NCBI GenBank assembly: GCA_023436305.1
Contig: JAEZJQ010000049.1
Location: 1-49,941, forward strand
Reading direction: 5' to 3'
DNA length: 49,941 nt
DNA from: Bacillota bacterium
GTDB taxonomy: Bacteria > Bacillota > UBA4882 > UBA8346
In this document: positions 35,461-44,678 of the stretch, piece by piece
How positions within the stretch are numbered: the stretch's first letter is position 1
Layout: each line of letters begins with the position of its first letter
Notes under the pieces: model-generated
What the model was told of the DNA's origin: nothing
What the model saw: the letters and a program-made list of their open reading frames with translations, nothing else
Databases searched by the model: none
Position numbers and translations under genes: made by a program

Positions 35461-36276
35461 ATGAATCCCACCTTGAAAAAGATTTATAAAAACGGTAGCC
35501 GTACTTATTATAACAGCAGCATCTTTTTCCCTCGCGCCATAAAAGAAGATGTATTTAAACTTTACGCCTTTCTCAGGATCGCCGATGATCTGGTCGACCA
35601 AGTCCCCCAGGACACCGCCGGGTTTTACCGTTTTCGAACCGCCTATGAAACGGCGCTCCAGAGCGGCCAACCGTCGGGTAATTTGATTATTGACGGCTTC
35701 ATTGAACTTGCCGGCCGGAAAGGTTTTGACCCCCAGTGGACGAAGGCTTTTTTGGATTCCATGGAACTTGATTTGAAGAAACCCATTTATGCGACGCTGG
35801 ATGAAACACTGCAATACACTTACGGTTCAGCGGAAGTCATTGGTTTATTTATGTCCCGGATAATCGGTTTACCCGAATCCATATTTCCAAACGCCCGGAT
35901 GTTAGGTCGGGCCATGCAATATATCAATTTTATCCGGGATATTACCGAGGACCTGGAGTTAGGCCGGATCTACCTCCCTTTGGAAGATTCCGGCCTGTCA
36001 AGTTTGGACTTTGAATATACCAACGCCCACCAGCCCGAATTCGAAACATATATCCGGTCCCAACTGGCGCTTTATTACGAATGGCAGCGGCAGGCCGGAC
36101 CTTTTTTCAACCGGCTCAAGCATAGTCTCCGGATTCCCATTAAAACCGCCACTGATATGTATCTTTGGACCGCCCGCCAAATCGAGCAAAATCCATTTAT
36201 TGTATACCAAAAGAAAGTTAGACCAGGTCGATTTCGGATTTTTGGGGCTATATTACGAAATACGGCCATGATTTAG
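35461..36276 (+). CDS. Squalene/phytoene synthase family protein
   Basis: Head-to-head condensation of two prenyl diphosphates (C15 or C20) to squalene, dehydrosqualene or phytoene. The 271-residue product has both Asp-rich Mg2+ sites: RIADDLVDQ (42-46) and INFIRDITEDLELGRIYLP (about 155-173), plus the GSAEVIGLFM segment. The C-terminus is short compared with CrtB, which is common in bacterial members. No hopanoid, carotenoid or prenyl synthase genes are adjacent, so the product cannot be told. GGAG precedes the ATG at 35461. Confidence 0.9.
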   Translation: MNPTLKKIYKNGSRTYYNSSIFFPRAIKEDVFKLYAFLRIADDLVDQVPQDTAGFYRFRTAYETALQSGQPSGNLIIDGFIELAGRKGFDPQWTKAFLDSMELDLKKPIYATLDETLQYTYGSAEVIGLFMSRIIGLPESIFPNARMLGRAMQYINFIRDITEDLELGRIYLPLEDSGLSSLDFEYTNAHQPEFETYIRSQLALYYEWQRQAGPFFNRLKHSLRIPIKTATDMYLWTARQIEQNPFIVYQKKVRPGRFRIFGAILRNTAMI

Positions 36277-36395
36277 AGAACTGGCTGGATTATTTAGATT
36301 TGGTCTAAAAAATTGTCCGGACCAGGATTTACTGATTAAAGGATTTTCATGATATTTAAACCAAGCCGTTTATCCAGATCAAGGAGATAATTTTT

Positions 36396-36548
36396 ATGGA
36401 TGATGAGAAATCGTGCCATTAGAAGCATGATTGTACAGATTGTAGTTCCTGCCAGTTGGCACAACGACAGCAAGTGCCGGATGTGCTTGATGTGCAAACC
36501 GGACCCGAATGGACGGGAGAAGAAAGCATGGTGGAAGAGGGCAAATGA
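36396..36548 (+). pseudogene. Cys-rich micro-ORF interrupted by an in-frame amber codon
   Basis: AAGGAG (36381-36386) lies 9 bp before an ATG, which opens MDDEKSCH, then TAG at 36420-36422. The same frame continues KHDCTDCSSCQLAQRQQVPD and on to VEEGK and TGA at 36546-36548. The final TGA overlaps the uup start (ATGA). The clustered cysteines (C-x5-C-x2-C-x2-C with the amber position counted) look like a metal or Fe-S site. A CAG-to-TAG change would explain the stop. TAG is a normal stop elsewhere in the window, so recoding is unlikely but cannot be excluded. The intact form was probably a 50-residue protein coupled to uup. Confidence 0.55.
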
Positions 36549-38476
36549 ATTTATTATCGGCTGAAAAAATCAGTAAGAATTATGGGATCAAAGTTTTATT
36601 TTCGGAATTATCCTTTGGGATAGCCGAGGGAGAAAAAATTGGTTTGATCGGGATCAATGGCGCCGGCAAATCCACTTTATTAAAGATACTAGCCGGTCTG
36701 GAACCACCGGACGGCGGCCAGGTAACATATGCCGCCAATACTCGCATCGGATGCCTGATGCAAAATCCTTCCTTACATGAGGACGGCACGGTATTGGATG
36801 AAGTCATTCAAGCCAATTCACCGCTGATGAAATTGGTCCGGGATTATGAAGAAGTGCTGCAGAAAACGGAACACAGCCCCGGGGACCCGGCGCTCCAACA
36901 ACAATTACTCCGGCTCACCCAAAGTATGGATGAAATCGGCGCCTGGCAAGCCGAGAGTACAGCCAAAACCATCCTGACCAAACTTGGTATCACCGAATTT
37001 GGAATCCGGGTGGGAACGCTGTCCGGCGGGCAACGCAAGCGGGTGGCGCTGGCAGCCGCATTGATTAACCCGGTTGATCTATTAATTTTGGACGAACCCA
37101 CCAACCAGATCGACAATCAAACAGTGGATTGGCTGGAGCAATACTTGAAAGAACGCAAGGGCGCCCTGCTAATGGTTACCCATGACCGTTATTTTCTGGA
37201 CCGGGTAGCTAACCGAATCTTTGAACTCGACCAAGGAAAACTTTATAGTTATTCGGGGAATTACAGTTTGTTTCTGTCCAAAAAAGCGGAACGGGAAGAA
37301 CTGGAGCAAACCGAGGCCGCTAAACGGCAAAATTTGTTCCGACGGGAACTGGCTTGGATCCGGCGGGGTGCTAAAGCCCGTTCCACCAAACAACAAGCCC
37401 GGATCCATCGCTTTGAAAAATTAGAGGCCCAAATGGCGGACCACCGCGACCTTGATCAAATTGAAATCACGGCCGGGGCCAGCAGGCTCGGAAAAAAAAT
37501 AATTGCCCTGGAGAAGCTTGACAAAAGTTTTGCGGATAAAAAGATTATTACGGATTTTGATTATACCTTCTTACGGGACGACCGGTTGGGGATTGTAGGC
37601 CCCAACGGCATCGGCAAGTCCACTTTATTAAACCTGATCGCGGGCCGGTTACAGCCGGACCGGGGCCGGGTCGAAGTTGGCTCCACGGTGAAGCTTGGCT
37701 ATTTTACACAGGAACATTTAGAAATGGACGAAACACTGCGAGTCATTGATTATATCAAGTCCCAGGCCGAATATTTACCCACGGCCGCCGGGGGAATCAT
37801 CAGCGCCTCCCAGTTGCTGGAGCGTTTTCTGTTTCCGCCAGCTCTTCAGTGGACGCCCATTGCCAAACTTTCCGGCGGGGAAAAACGCCGTCTTTACTTA
37901 TTACGAATTCTCATGGGCGCTCCCAATGTGTTATTGCTTGATGAGCCGACCAACGACCTGGATATTCAGACCTTACGGGTATTGGAAGATTACCTGGAGG
38001 ACTTTTCCGGAGTGGTGATTACGGTTTCCCATGATCGATACTTCCTGGATCGAGTGGCGGAGAAGATCATTGCTTTTACTCCGGACAAGGGTATTGAATA
38101 TGTCGTCGGAAATTATAGCGATTACCTGGAGTATCGGAACAAACAGACTGTAATTACCGAACAGGCCGGTATTATGCAGAAATCCGCCTCCCAAAAGCAA
38201 TCATCAACTCAAGCTTCTCGTGAAACCCCTTCCCTGGAGCGCCCCCGCAAATTGAGTTTTAAGGAGCGGAAAGAACTAGACGGGATTGAGGCGGTAATTG
38301 AAGGCGTCGAGCAAAAACTGGCCGGGATCAAACAAAAAATCGAACTGGCAGGCAGTGACTACCTGGCCTTACAAGCACTGGCCACAGATCAGGAAACCTC
38401 CGAGCGGGAACTGGAGGAATTGATGGAACGATGGGCCTATTTGAATGAACTGGCCTTGGAAACTGATAAACAATAA
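36545..38476 (+). CDS. uup: ABC-F ATPase, Uup-like
   Basis: A 643-residue soluble ATPase with two ABC domains that acts on ribosomes or branched DNA, depending on the subfamily. Domain 1 has GINGAGKST, LSGGQRKRV and LLILDEPTNQID. Domain 2 has GPNGIGKST, LSGGEKRRL and LLLDEPTNDLD. They are joined by the charged ABC-F linker (about 240-320). The C-terminal coiled coil (about 570-640, KLSFKERKELDGIEAVIEGV) is the Uup-type extension. The ATG at 36545 overlaps the stop of the Cys-rich micro-ORF by ATGA; GAAGAGGG precedes it. The frame extends 12 codons upstream but without a site. Confidence 0.93.
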   Translation: MNLLSAEKISKNYGIKVLFSELSFGIAEGEKIGLIGINGAGKSTLLKILAGLEPPDGGQVTYAANTRIGCLMQNPSLHEDGTVLDEVIQANSPLMKLVRDYEEVLQKTEHSPGDPALQQQLLRLTQSMDEIGAWQAESTAKTILTKLGITEFGIRVGTLSGGQRKRVALAAALINPVDLLILDEPTNQIDNQTVDWLEQYLKERKGALLMVTHDRYFLDRVANRIFELDQGKLYSYSGNYSLFLSKKAEREELEQTEAAKRQNLFRRELAWIRRGAKARSTKQQARIHRFEKLEAQMADHRDLDQIEITAGASRLGKKIIALEKLDKSFADKKIITDFDYTFLRDDRLGIVGPNGIGKSTLLNLIAGRLQPDRGRVEVGSTVKLGYFTQEHLEMDETLRVIDYIKSQAEYLPTAAGGIISASQLLERFLFPPALQWTPIAKLSGGEKRRLYLLRILMGAPNVLLLDEPTNDLDIQTLRVLEDYLEDFSGVVITVSHDRYFLDRVAEKIIAFTPDKGIEYVVGNYSDYLEYRNKQTVITEQAGIMQKSASQKQSSTQASRETPSLERPRKLSFKERKELDGIEAVIEGVEQKLAGIKQKIELAGSDYLALQALATDQETSERELEELMERWAYLNELALETDKQ

Positions 38477-38503
38477 AAATCTATCCTACCGAGGTGCGAA
38501 CCC

Positions 38504-39529
38504 ATGAGCAGTAATGACAGCCACGAAGTTATCGTGAAAAACATCGTCTTACATATTCTGGACCCCAATATTGGTACACCCGTGTTATCCAATCAAGAGA
38601 TCGAACCGGATGGTGAGGGGTTTGATTTTGTGGAGAATTTGATCCTCAAAATGCTGGACGATGATAACCTGAAAAAGACCGTCTTCATCGACGAGCCCAA
38701 CCGGGTGAAGGAACTATGCCAAAGTCTGCAATCAGGCACCTTGGATTTGCTTAACGTCAGCCGGGAACTGGCCCGGGAATTATATGAGATCATGACCCAC
38801 CAACCCGGTATCCCGGCGGCGGATCTGGTCTGTGTATATACCCGGATCGACGATAATCCCTATCTGGGGCTTTTAAAACTCAATTACCGGACCAACTACA
38901 TTCACCTGGTTGAATATGATGGGGATCTTAATGTGAATCGCTTGGTGAAACAAAAGACGGTGCTCCCAGCGGAAAATCAAAAACCCGAGGAAGCGGTTTT
39001 AATCAATCTGGAGGGTTTTACCGTGCAATTGGTAGAGAAAGAATATGAGATCGACGGCCAGAAGGAGATTTATTTTTCGAAAATGTTCCTGGGGTGCGGC
39101 GATCAGTTGTCCACCGCTCAAAAGGCCAAGATTATCAGCAAAGTCGCTGAAAAAATCAGCAAGAAATACCAGCACGACGATTTTGAAAGCACGGTCCGTC
39201 TGCGAAAAACAGTGACCGAAGATATGGAGGAAAACGGCGCCGTGGCCGTGGAGAGCGTGGCCCGGCGGATCTTTCACGACAATCCGGCGGCCCAGCGAGA
39301 GTATGTGGCGGAGGTTGAACAGGCCGGTATCGCGGAAAAGGAGATTCAACTATCGGAAAAAATTACCGACCGAAAGTTCCGGAACCAAAAGATCAAGACT
39401 GACACCGGCATTGAGATCAATTTTCCGGCGGCGTATTTTAATAACCAGGAGATGCTGGAGTTTATTAATCATCCCGATGGGAAAATATCGATTGTGATTA
39501 AGAATGTGGGGAAAATATCGAATAAATAA
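38504..39529 (+). CDS. Nucleoid-associated protein (NdpA/YejK, 37 kDa family)
   Basis: A 341-residue cytoplasmic DNA-associated protein. The family pattern is clear: VIVKNIVLHILDPNIGTPVLSNQEI at the start, ARELYEIMTHQPGIPAADLVCVYTRID in the middle, EIYFSKMFLGCGDQLSTAQK, and the C-terminal FPAAYFNNQEMLEFINHPDGKISIVIKNVGK. Function in Bacillota is poorly known. GAGGTG precedes the ATG at 38504, 28 bp after uup, so the two are probably co-transcribed. A strong terminator follows. Confidence 0.9.
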   Translation: MSSNDSHEVIVKNIVLHILDPNIGTPVLSNQEIEPDGEGFDFVENLILKMLDDDNLKKTVFIDEPNRVKELCQSLQSGTLDLLNVSRELARELYEIMTHQPGIPAADLVCVYTRIDDNPYLGLLKLNYRTNYIHLVEYDGDLNVNRLVKQKTVLPAENQKPEEAVLINLEGFTVQLVEKEYEIDGQKEIYFSKMFLGCGDQLSTAQKAKIISKVAEKISKKYQHDDFESTVRLRKTVTEDMEENGAVAVESVARRIFHDNPAAQREYVAEVEQAGIAEKEIQLSEKITDRKFRNQKIKTDTGIEINFPAAYFNNQEMLEFINHPDGKISIVIKNVGKISNK

Positions 39530-39554
39530 CGCTTGCAAGTATTCTTTTTAGCCT

Positions 39555-39601
39555 AAACGGCCTAATCCGCGCGTATGGAGAACACGGGAATTAGGCCGTT
39601 T
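39555..39601 (+). terminator. Terminator of the uup unit
   Basis: AAACGGCCTAAT/ATTAGGCCGTTT perfect 12-bp stem with a 23-nt loop, then TTTTT. Confidence 0.75.
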
Positions 39602-39701
39602 TTAACCTTCACTTAACATCTCCAGAATATTTTCTTAGTATATTTATGTTATACTTAAGAAAGATAATTCAAATCCGCCCAAAAGGAAGGATCGCTATCC
39701 A

Positions 39702-40364
39702 GTGAGTATATCATTAACTGCAATTAAAAAAGATCCGGTGATTACCGCTTTCATTCAAAAGGCCGATGAACATCTGGGGACGCTTGGCTTCACCGAACAC
39801 GGCTTTCGTCATGCCGGTCTGGTATCCAGCATTTCGCAAAACATTTTAATGCGGCTCGGTTATCCGGAACGCCAGTGTGAATTGTCCGCCATTGCAGGTT
39901 TCCTGCATGATATCGGTAATATCGTCAACCGTAAGGATCACGGCCGGACCGGGGCGATCATCGTCCTGGATTATTTATTAAAAAAGGAGATGGACCCCCT
40001 TGAAGCCGCCTCCATCGTCGGCGCTATCGGCAACCATGAGGAGGAATACGGAGAAGCGGTAAACCATATCGCCGCGGCACTCATTTTGGCTGATAAATCC
40101 GATGTTCACCGGAGCCGGGTTCGAAATTCCGATCTGGCGACCTTTGATATTCATGATCGGGTCAATTACGCGGCGGTTCATTCTTTCCTGAATGTGAATA
40201 TCGAAAATAAAACCATTACTTTGGAACTAACCATTGACAACACCATTTGTCCGGTCATGGATTATTTCGAGATATTTCTGGCCCGGATGATGATGTGCCG
40301 CCGGGCCGCGGCTTTCCTGGAATGTACTTTCAAAATTGAGATCAACGGCACCAAAATATTGTAA
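39702..40364 (+). CDS. HD-domain phosphohydrolase
   Basis: A 220-residue metal-dependent phosphohydrolase of unknown substrate. The HD-domain pattern is present: His37 (GFRHAGLV), His69-Asp70 (GFLHDIGNIVNRKDH), His80, the NHEEEYGEAV segment and the final Asp in LADKSDVHRSR. A C-terminal beta-rich region (ENKTITLELTIDNTICPVMDYFEIFLARMMMCRRAA) is shared by a clostridial subgroup. The GTG at 39702 is used; AAGGAAGG lies about 11 bp upstream, slightly far. Single gene; the region downstream is a separate RNA-like locus. Confidence 0.85.
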   Translation: MSISLTAIKKDPVITAFIQKADEHLGTLGFTEHGFRHAGLVSSISQNILMRLGYPERQCELSAIAGFLHDIGNIVNRKDHGRTGAIIVLDYLLKKEMDPLEAASIVGAIGNHEEEYGEAVNHIAAALILADKSDVHRSRVRNSDLATFDIHDRVNYAAVHSFLNVNIENKTITLELTIDNTICPVMDYFEIFLARMMMCRRAAAFLECTFKIEINGTKIL

Positions 40365-40452
40365 AACTAGATCATCATCAATGATTGCTAAAGGTTTCGC
40401 CGAAAATTTAACCAAAGTTTAACCGAAAATGAGTCTTTATTTAACTTTTTCA

Positions 40453-40461
40453 TGGTATGAT
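40453..40461 (+). promoter_or_regulatory. Extended -10 promoter of the RNA-like locus
   Basis: TGGTATGAT fits an extended -10 element (TG, one base, TATGAT). No consensus -35 is needed. The predicted start is near 40468. Confidence 0.5.
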
Positions 40462-40467
40462 ATTTTT

Positions 40468-40713
40468 GACGGTAACAAAACCGGTGGCAACACTAAACCA
40501 AAAGTCCCCTGAAGCCAAAGGGATTGCCTAAATTATCGGGCTAGGTTTATCAAAGAAAAATTCACCCGGGTTAAAAGTGGCTTTATTGTTCGGTTTATCA
40601 ATATAAATCGACAATATCGGCATTTTCAGCAAGGATATATATGAAATTTTACTTGTTTTCGTATCAATAAATCGAGGTGGACTCTCAGAATAATCCGCCT
40701 CTTTTCTTATTTT
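40468..40713 (+). ncRNA. Candidate structured non-coding RNA, unidentified
   Basis: Between an extended -10 box and a terminator (40674-40713) lies about 245 nt with no credible ORF. It can fold into several helices: CGGT/ACCG near 40470-40483, a CCC/GGG helix around GTCCCCTGAAGCCAAAGGG (near 40510), and a long imperfect stem, ATTGTTCGGTTTAT with ATAAATCGACAAT (40585-40615). Conserved-looking single-stranded segments (GGTGGCAACACTAAACC) lie between them. The gene on its right is on the other strand, so this is not a plain leader of a visible gene. It matched none of the riboswitch, 6S, SRP or tmRNA consensus sequences that I could recall. Confidence 0.4.
40674..40713 (+). terminator. Terminator of the RNA-like locus
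   Basis: GAGGTGGA/TCCGCCTC stem (one G-T pair) with a 12-nt loop, followed by TTTTCTTATTTT. Confidence 0.75.
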
Positions 40714-40793
40714 CAACACAGGAGTATTGAATACCTGAAGCTATTGTCTTGTTCTATCAGGGGTTAAGTATAATCTTATGATATAAGGTCCTG

Positions 40794-42578
40794 TCACCGG
40801 GATTCCCGGTTTTTCTTGATAAATAGATAAAAATCGACAGAATGCAGTGTAACTTCGTTGGTTACCTTATCTTCCGTACCATTGATATTTGTAAAAATAT
40901 AATAGACTTGGATGTTCTCATTTTGGTCCCGATAAGTCAAATTCTTTTTGGACGGGTGGAATTCTTGCCGATGTTTCTTATAAAGTTTGGTGACCAGGTC
41001 TTTCATGTTTTTATGGTAGACCTCCTTACCTTCCAACTTAATCGTAACAATATGATCCACATTGGAATATACCACCCCCGTAGGTCCTACTGAGTCCTTA
41101 TCCTTCCCATATCCGTTGGTATTGGATACCTTCACAAAATAGTCAAACCCCTGAATATTGAACAACCGGGTATCGTCCAATAAAATATAATAGATCGGGC
41201 TTTCATCGGGGTCTTGGTCATTATGGCGGTTGGAAGTGTCATCATTCAGCTTAAATCCGAAAACTCTTTTCATTTGATGCAGGTTAAAATCTTTGGGAAG
41301 ATATTTCACATCGCGGAAACTATGATAATCGCGAAAATATGAAAGAATAGAACGAATTTCACGCTTGGTAGACTCCGGCAATTCATAATTTGGCTTTATC
41401 GAGGAACCATTTTGAATCATGCCGGCTTTTTTTAAGATTTTTTCCAGGCGGAGATTCTGGCTAACCTTTGATACCGAATAACAACTCCAAGGACCACTCA
41501 CCGACAATACCGCAATAATGGCGATGGAAACCGGCAGAATGATATTTCGGGCATTCCGGGTAAATATAAAATAAATCATGCATCCGGTGACCCAAGATCC
41601 GGCCAGCAATACAAAATACCTGCTTTCCGTGAATCCATAAGCCTGAATCCGAATACCGACAGCAACAAACATCATGCACATAAGCGGCAATAATAATTTT
41701 GGGAAATGGGCGAGAAAATTACGGGTCCATTGATTCATGTTGCGTAGGGGGTAAATGGCGAAAATCACCAAAGAACCGATGAGGGAATACCAGAGTACCA
41801 GGTTGGCCACCATCCCCACCGGCCATTCCCGGCTAATGATTATCTTCCCGAAATAAACGTAAAGGATCACCGAATATATAACCGATAGCGGTACCACAAT
41901 GTATAACAACAGCACCCGCAAGATTTTGGGATAGCTTTCAACGGATATTTGTTCTTGATTCCGCGGGACTACCGCCAGAAAATATACCGGAACGAAAATA
42001 CCGGCGACGATTAGCCAAATGTCCCAGTACAACTTATAGAATTCGCATCCATGGCCAAGAGAGAATAGTTTCTCAATGGTGAACACCATGGCGGCCAGAC
42101 CCAGGTAAAGGACACCGGAATATAAATAAGTGATTGAAAACTTGGTGAACAGTTGAACAGTATAGAGTTCAAAGTTTTCCTTCCGATAAAAATAAGGGAT
42201 AAAGATGAATGCCAGATAAAAAGCGATAGTAAATGCGCTATACCGGATGATGGAACCCGGCCGAAAATCCTTTAACCCATATTTGAAATAAAGTGCCAAT
42301 CCGGCCAGTGCCGCCAAATAAAGCGCTACTTTGATAATCCATCGCAAATTGGGCAGTCTCTCAAACCATACTTTAAGACTCAAAGCCACCGGAATCCCAA
42401 GAGCCAGCACCATGATGATCCGGTTTATCAGTTCACGCGAATCGACATCTAAGTGATTCATCCCAATCAGAATCATAACCGCCATCGTTGCCATGGAAAT
42501 AGCTGCCGGGAAGCGTTTTATACTGGAGTGGAGTTGGCCAAGCAGATTCTTAAGGAATAACAATATCTTTGAAACCAT
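40794..42578 (-). CDS. DUF4153 membrane protein
   Basis: A 594-residue protein with about ten to eleven hydrophobic segments in residues 20-380, then a soluble C-terminal region of about 200 residues. The layout and segments such as VVPLSVIYSVILYVYFGKIIISREWPVGMVANLVLWYS match DUF4153. The soluble domain carries charged, mixed helix and strand sequence (SYFRDYHSFRDVKYLPKDF). Family function is unknown. The ATG at 42578 follows GGGGGGA; a TTG one codon earlier is in frame. Confidence 0.85.
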   Translation of the reverse strand: MVSKILLFLKNLLGQLHSSIKRFPAAISMATMAVMILIGMNHLDVDSRELINRIIMVLALGIPVALSLKVWFERLPNLRWIIKVALYLAALAGLALYFKYGLKDFRPGSIIRYSAFTIAFYLAFIFIPYFYRKENFELYTVQLFTKFSITYLYSGVLYLGLAAMVFTIEKLFSLGHGCEFYKLYWDIWLIVAGIFVPVYFLAVVPRNQEQISVESYPKILRVLLLYIVVPLSVIYSVILYVYFGKIIISREWPVGMVANLVLWYSLIGSLVIFAIYPLRNMNQWTRNFLAHFPKLLLPLMCMMFVAVGIRIQAYGFTESRYFVLLAGSWVTGCMIYFIFTRNARNIILPVSIAIIAVLSVSGPWSCYSVSKVSQNLRLEKILKKAGMIQNGSSIKPNYELPESTKREIRSILSYFRDYHSFRDVKYLPKDFNLHQMKRVFGFKLNDDTSNRHNDQDPDESPIYYILLDDTRLFNIQGFDYFVKVSNTNGYGKDKDSVGPTGVVYSNVDHIVTIKLEGKEVYHKNMKDLVTKLYKKHRQEFHPSKKNLTYRDQNENIQVYYIFTNINGTEDKVTNEVTLHSVDFYLFIKKNRESR

Positions 42579-42694
42579 CAAAAAATCCCCCCATTGATAA
42601 TCGAAAATAACATCCCATTCCGCATATCAATTACCCAATTTTTTCAAATTTCCTGCCTGGCACAGAATTTCATCCGGGTTATCCCATTTCGCTT

Positions 42695-44455
42695 TCATTG
42701 GTATTGTTCATTCTTATCAAAATTTCGGAATTGAATCCGGCACAGTCTTGCATATAAACCGCCTTTCGTCAGCAGTTCTTCATGTCTTCCACATTCAGCG
42801 ATGCCCCGGTCATTTAAAACCAAAATTTGATCTGCCTCCCGGACGGTCGACAAACGATGGGCGATAATGATCGTGGTACGTTCCTTAATCAATTCTCTTA
42901 ACGCTTCTTGAATCTGGGCTTCCGTCTCCGAATCCACAGCGGATGTCGCCTCATCCAGGATTAAAATAGGCGTCCGGCAAAGTAAGGCTCTGGCAATGGC
43001 CAAGCGCTGTTTCTGCCCGCCGGAAAGCTTGACCCCCCGTTCGCCGATTCGGGTTTGATAACCGTCCGGAAAACTCATGATGAAGTCATGAGCCCGGGCA
43101 TGCTGGGCTGCTTCAATCAGTGCTACTTCACTTGCCGCCGGAGCTCCATACTGAATATTCTCGGCAATGGTTCCGTTAAACAAAAAAACATCCTGCAATA
43201 CCAGACTGATCTGGCGGCGTAACGATTCCAGCTTCACATCCCGCAAATCGTGGCCGTCAATCAAAATCCGTCCGGCCACCGGATCGTAAAAACGCGGAAC
43301 GAGGCTGGCGATGGTGGTTTTACCCACCCCGGTGGGACCCACCAAAGCGAGAGTCTCACCCGGACGAACCCGGAAGTTAAGTCCCTCCAGGATTATCTCC
43401 CCCGAATTATAATAGAACGAAACATTCTCGAACGTTATCTCGCCGCGGACTTGCGGTAAAGCATATGCTTTGGGCCGGTCTTTGATATCCGGTTCGGTTT
43501 TCAAAACTTCAAAAACCCGTTCCGCCCCGGCCAGGGAAGTCTGAATCGCTTCCACAATATTCCCCGCCTGGGTGATAGGGCCGTAAAACATGGATAGATA
43601 CAGTAGAAACGCCACTATGTCCTCCGGTGTCAGTGAATGATCCCGGATCACCATCCCGGATCCGAACCAGATGACCACCAGGGTCCCGATAGAACCGCAA
43701 AATTCGATGACCGGATGATAAAAAGCCGTCTTCTTTAATGACGCCAAAATCCCGGCGGTATAATCCCAGGCCGACTGATGAACTTTCCGGCTCTCCCGTT
43801 CTTCCTGGTTAAAAATTTGAACCTCTTTAATCCCCGTTAAATTTTCCTGAACCACTGCGTTTAAATCCCCCAGCTTTTCCTGAGCTTTGCGCAATGCGGG
43901 ACGGATTACCGTATTAAACCGGAACACCAAGAAAATTAATAACGGAATCGGTAATAAGGCGAAACAAGCCAGTCTGGCATTTTGGGCAAAAAGTACTATC
44001 GTCACCCCGGTAAATAACAGTAAGTTGGTCAAAGCATCCGGAATCGCATGAGCCGCCAGATTCTCCAGGTTGGCATTATCGTTCACCGTCCGCGACAAAA
44101 GCTGCCCCACCTGTTTATCATGGAAATACCGGAGTGACAACTTCTGCAGATGATTATATGTTAAAATCCGCATATGGGCCACCAACTGCCACCCGGCCAC
44201 ATGGCTGTAATACCGGGCCAAAAATTGGGCGCCTGTCCGTAGTAGATAGAGTATTAGCAGAATCAAACTCCATTTTCCTATGATAGAGAGGATTTCGGCA
44301 TTATTCCAGCCGGTGCGCAAGACAGTTAAAATATCTTTGATGATCAGTGGCGTCCAAAGATTGATCCCTATGATTACCAGCATCGCGATAGCAGCAATTA
44401 AAAAATAAGGCCAATATCTCCGGGCTTCACGCCATAGGTGGTGGAGAGTTTTCAT
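42695..44455 (-). CDS. ABC exporter, fused permease and ATPase
   Basis: A 586-residue half-transporter of the MsbA/MdlB/LmrA type that works as a dimer. Residues 1-320 form six membrane helices (YWPYFLIAAIAMLVIIGINLW at the start), including the coupling-helix region YFHDKQVGQLLSRTVND. The ATPase domain has Walker A GPTGVGKTT, a Q-loop with QISLVLQDVFLFNGTIAENI, signature LSGGQKQRLAIARAL, Walker B LILDEATSAVD and H-loop IIAHRLST. The substrate is unknown. AAAGGG precedes the ATG. It lies upstream of the DUF4153 gene on the same strand, 116 bp apart. Confidence 0.94.
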   Translation of the reverse strand: MKTLHHLWREARRYWPYFLIAAIAMLVIIGINLWTPLIIKDILTVLRTGWNNAEILSIIGKWSLILLILYLLRTGAQFLARYYSHVAGWQLVAHMRILTYNHLQKLSLRYFHDKQVGQLLSRTVNDNANLENLAAHAIPDALTNLLLFTGVTIVLFAQNARLACFALLPIPLLIFLVFRFNTVIRPALRKAQEKLGDLNAVVQENLTGIKEVQIFNQEERESRKVHQSAWDYTAGILASLKKTAFYHPVIEFCGSIGTLVVIWFGSGMVIRDHSLTPEDIVAFLLYLSMFYGPITQAGNIVEAIQTSLAGAERVFEVLKTEPDIKDRPKAYALPQVRGEITFENVSFYYNSGEIILEGLNFRVRPGETLALVGPTGVGKTTIASLVPRFYDPVAGRILIDGHDLRDVKLESLRRQISLVLQDVFLFNGTIAENIQYGAPAASEVALIEAAQHARAHDFIMSFPDGYQTRIGERGVKLSGGQKQRLAIARALLCRTPILILDEATSAVDSETEAQIQEALRELIKERTTIIIAHRLSTVREADQILVLNDRGIAECGRHEELLTKGGLYARLCRIQFRNFDKNEQYQ

Positions 44456-44610
44456 GGGAGTCGCCCTTTCGTGGAATTATTGAGTTGTAACGAGTTAGTA
44501 TTCGGGATTTGGTGGAGGAAAACCTTTTTGACAATACCTAAAGTTCGACAGCCGGTTTGTTTCCGGAATGAATCGTAATCCCGGATGACAAAACAGTTTA
44601 AAAACACGCT

Positions 44611-44640
44611 AAAAAACCAGGATGATATTCCCGGTTTTTT
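44611..44640 (-). terminator. Terminator of menG
   Basis: AAAAAACCAGG/CCCGGTTTTTT stem with one mismatch; T-rich on both strands, about 39 bp past the menG stop. Confidence 0.75.
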
Positions 44641-44678
44641 ATATGAAAACATAAATTTTTAAAAAGGTACACGGTATT

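Noticed and set aside
36420..36422. Pyrrolysine codon in the Cys-rich micro-ORF
   Set aside because: TAG ends several other genes here (6314, nifI1, nifD, pdxS, the squalene synthase gene), and no pyl genes are visible. Kept only as an unlikely option.
40468..40560. Cyclic-di-GMP or other known riboswitch
   Set aside because: The expected core sequences (for example GACGCAAAGC for class I) are missing, and no gene follows on the same strand.
40528..40719. 63-codon minus-strand ORF across the RNA-like locus
   Set aside because: No binding site, and it runs through the terminator hairpin. Its composition is typical of chance.
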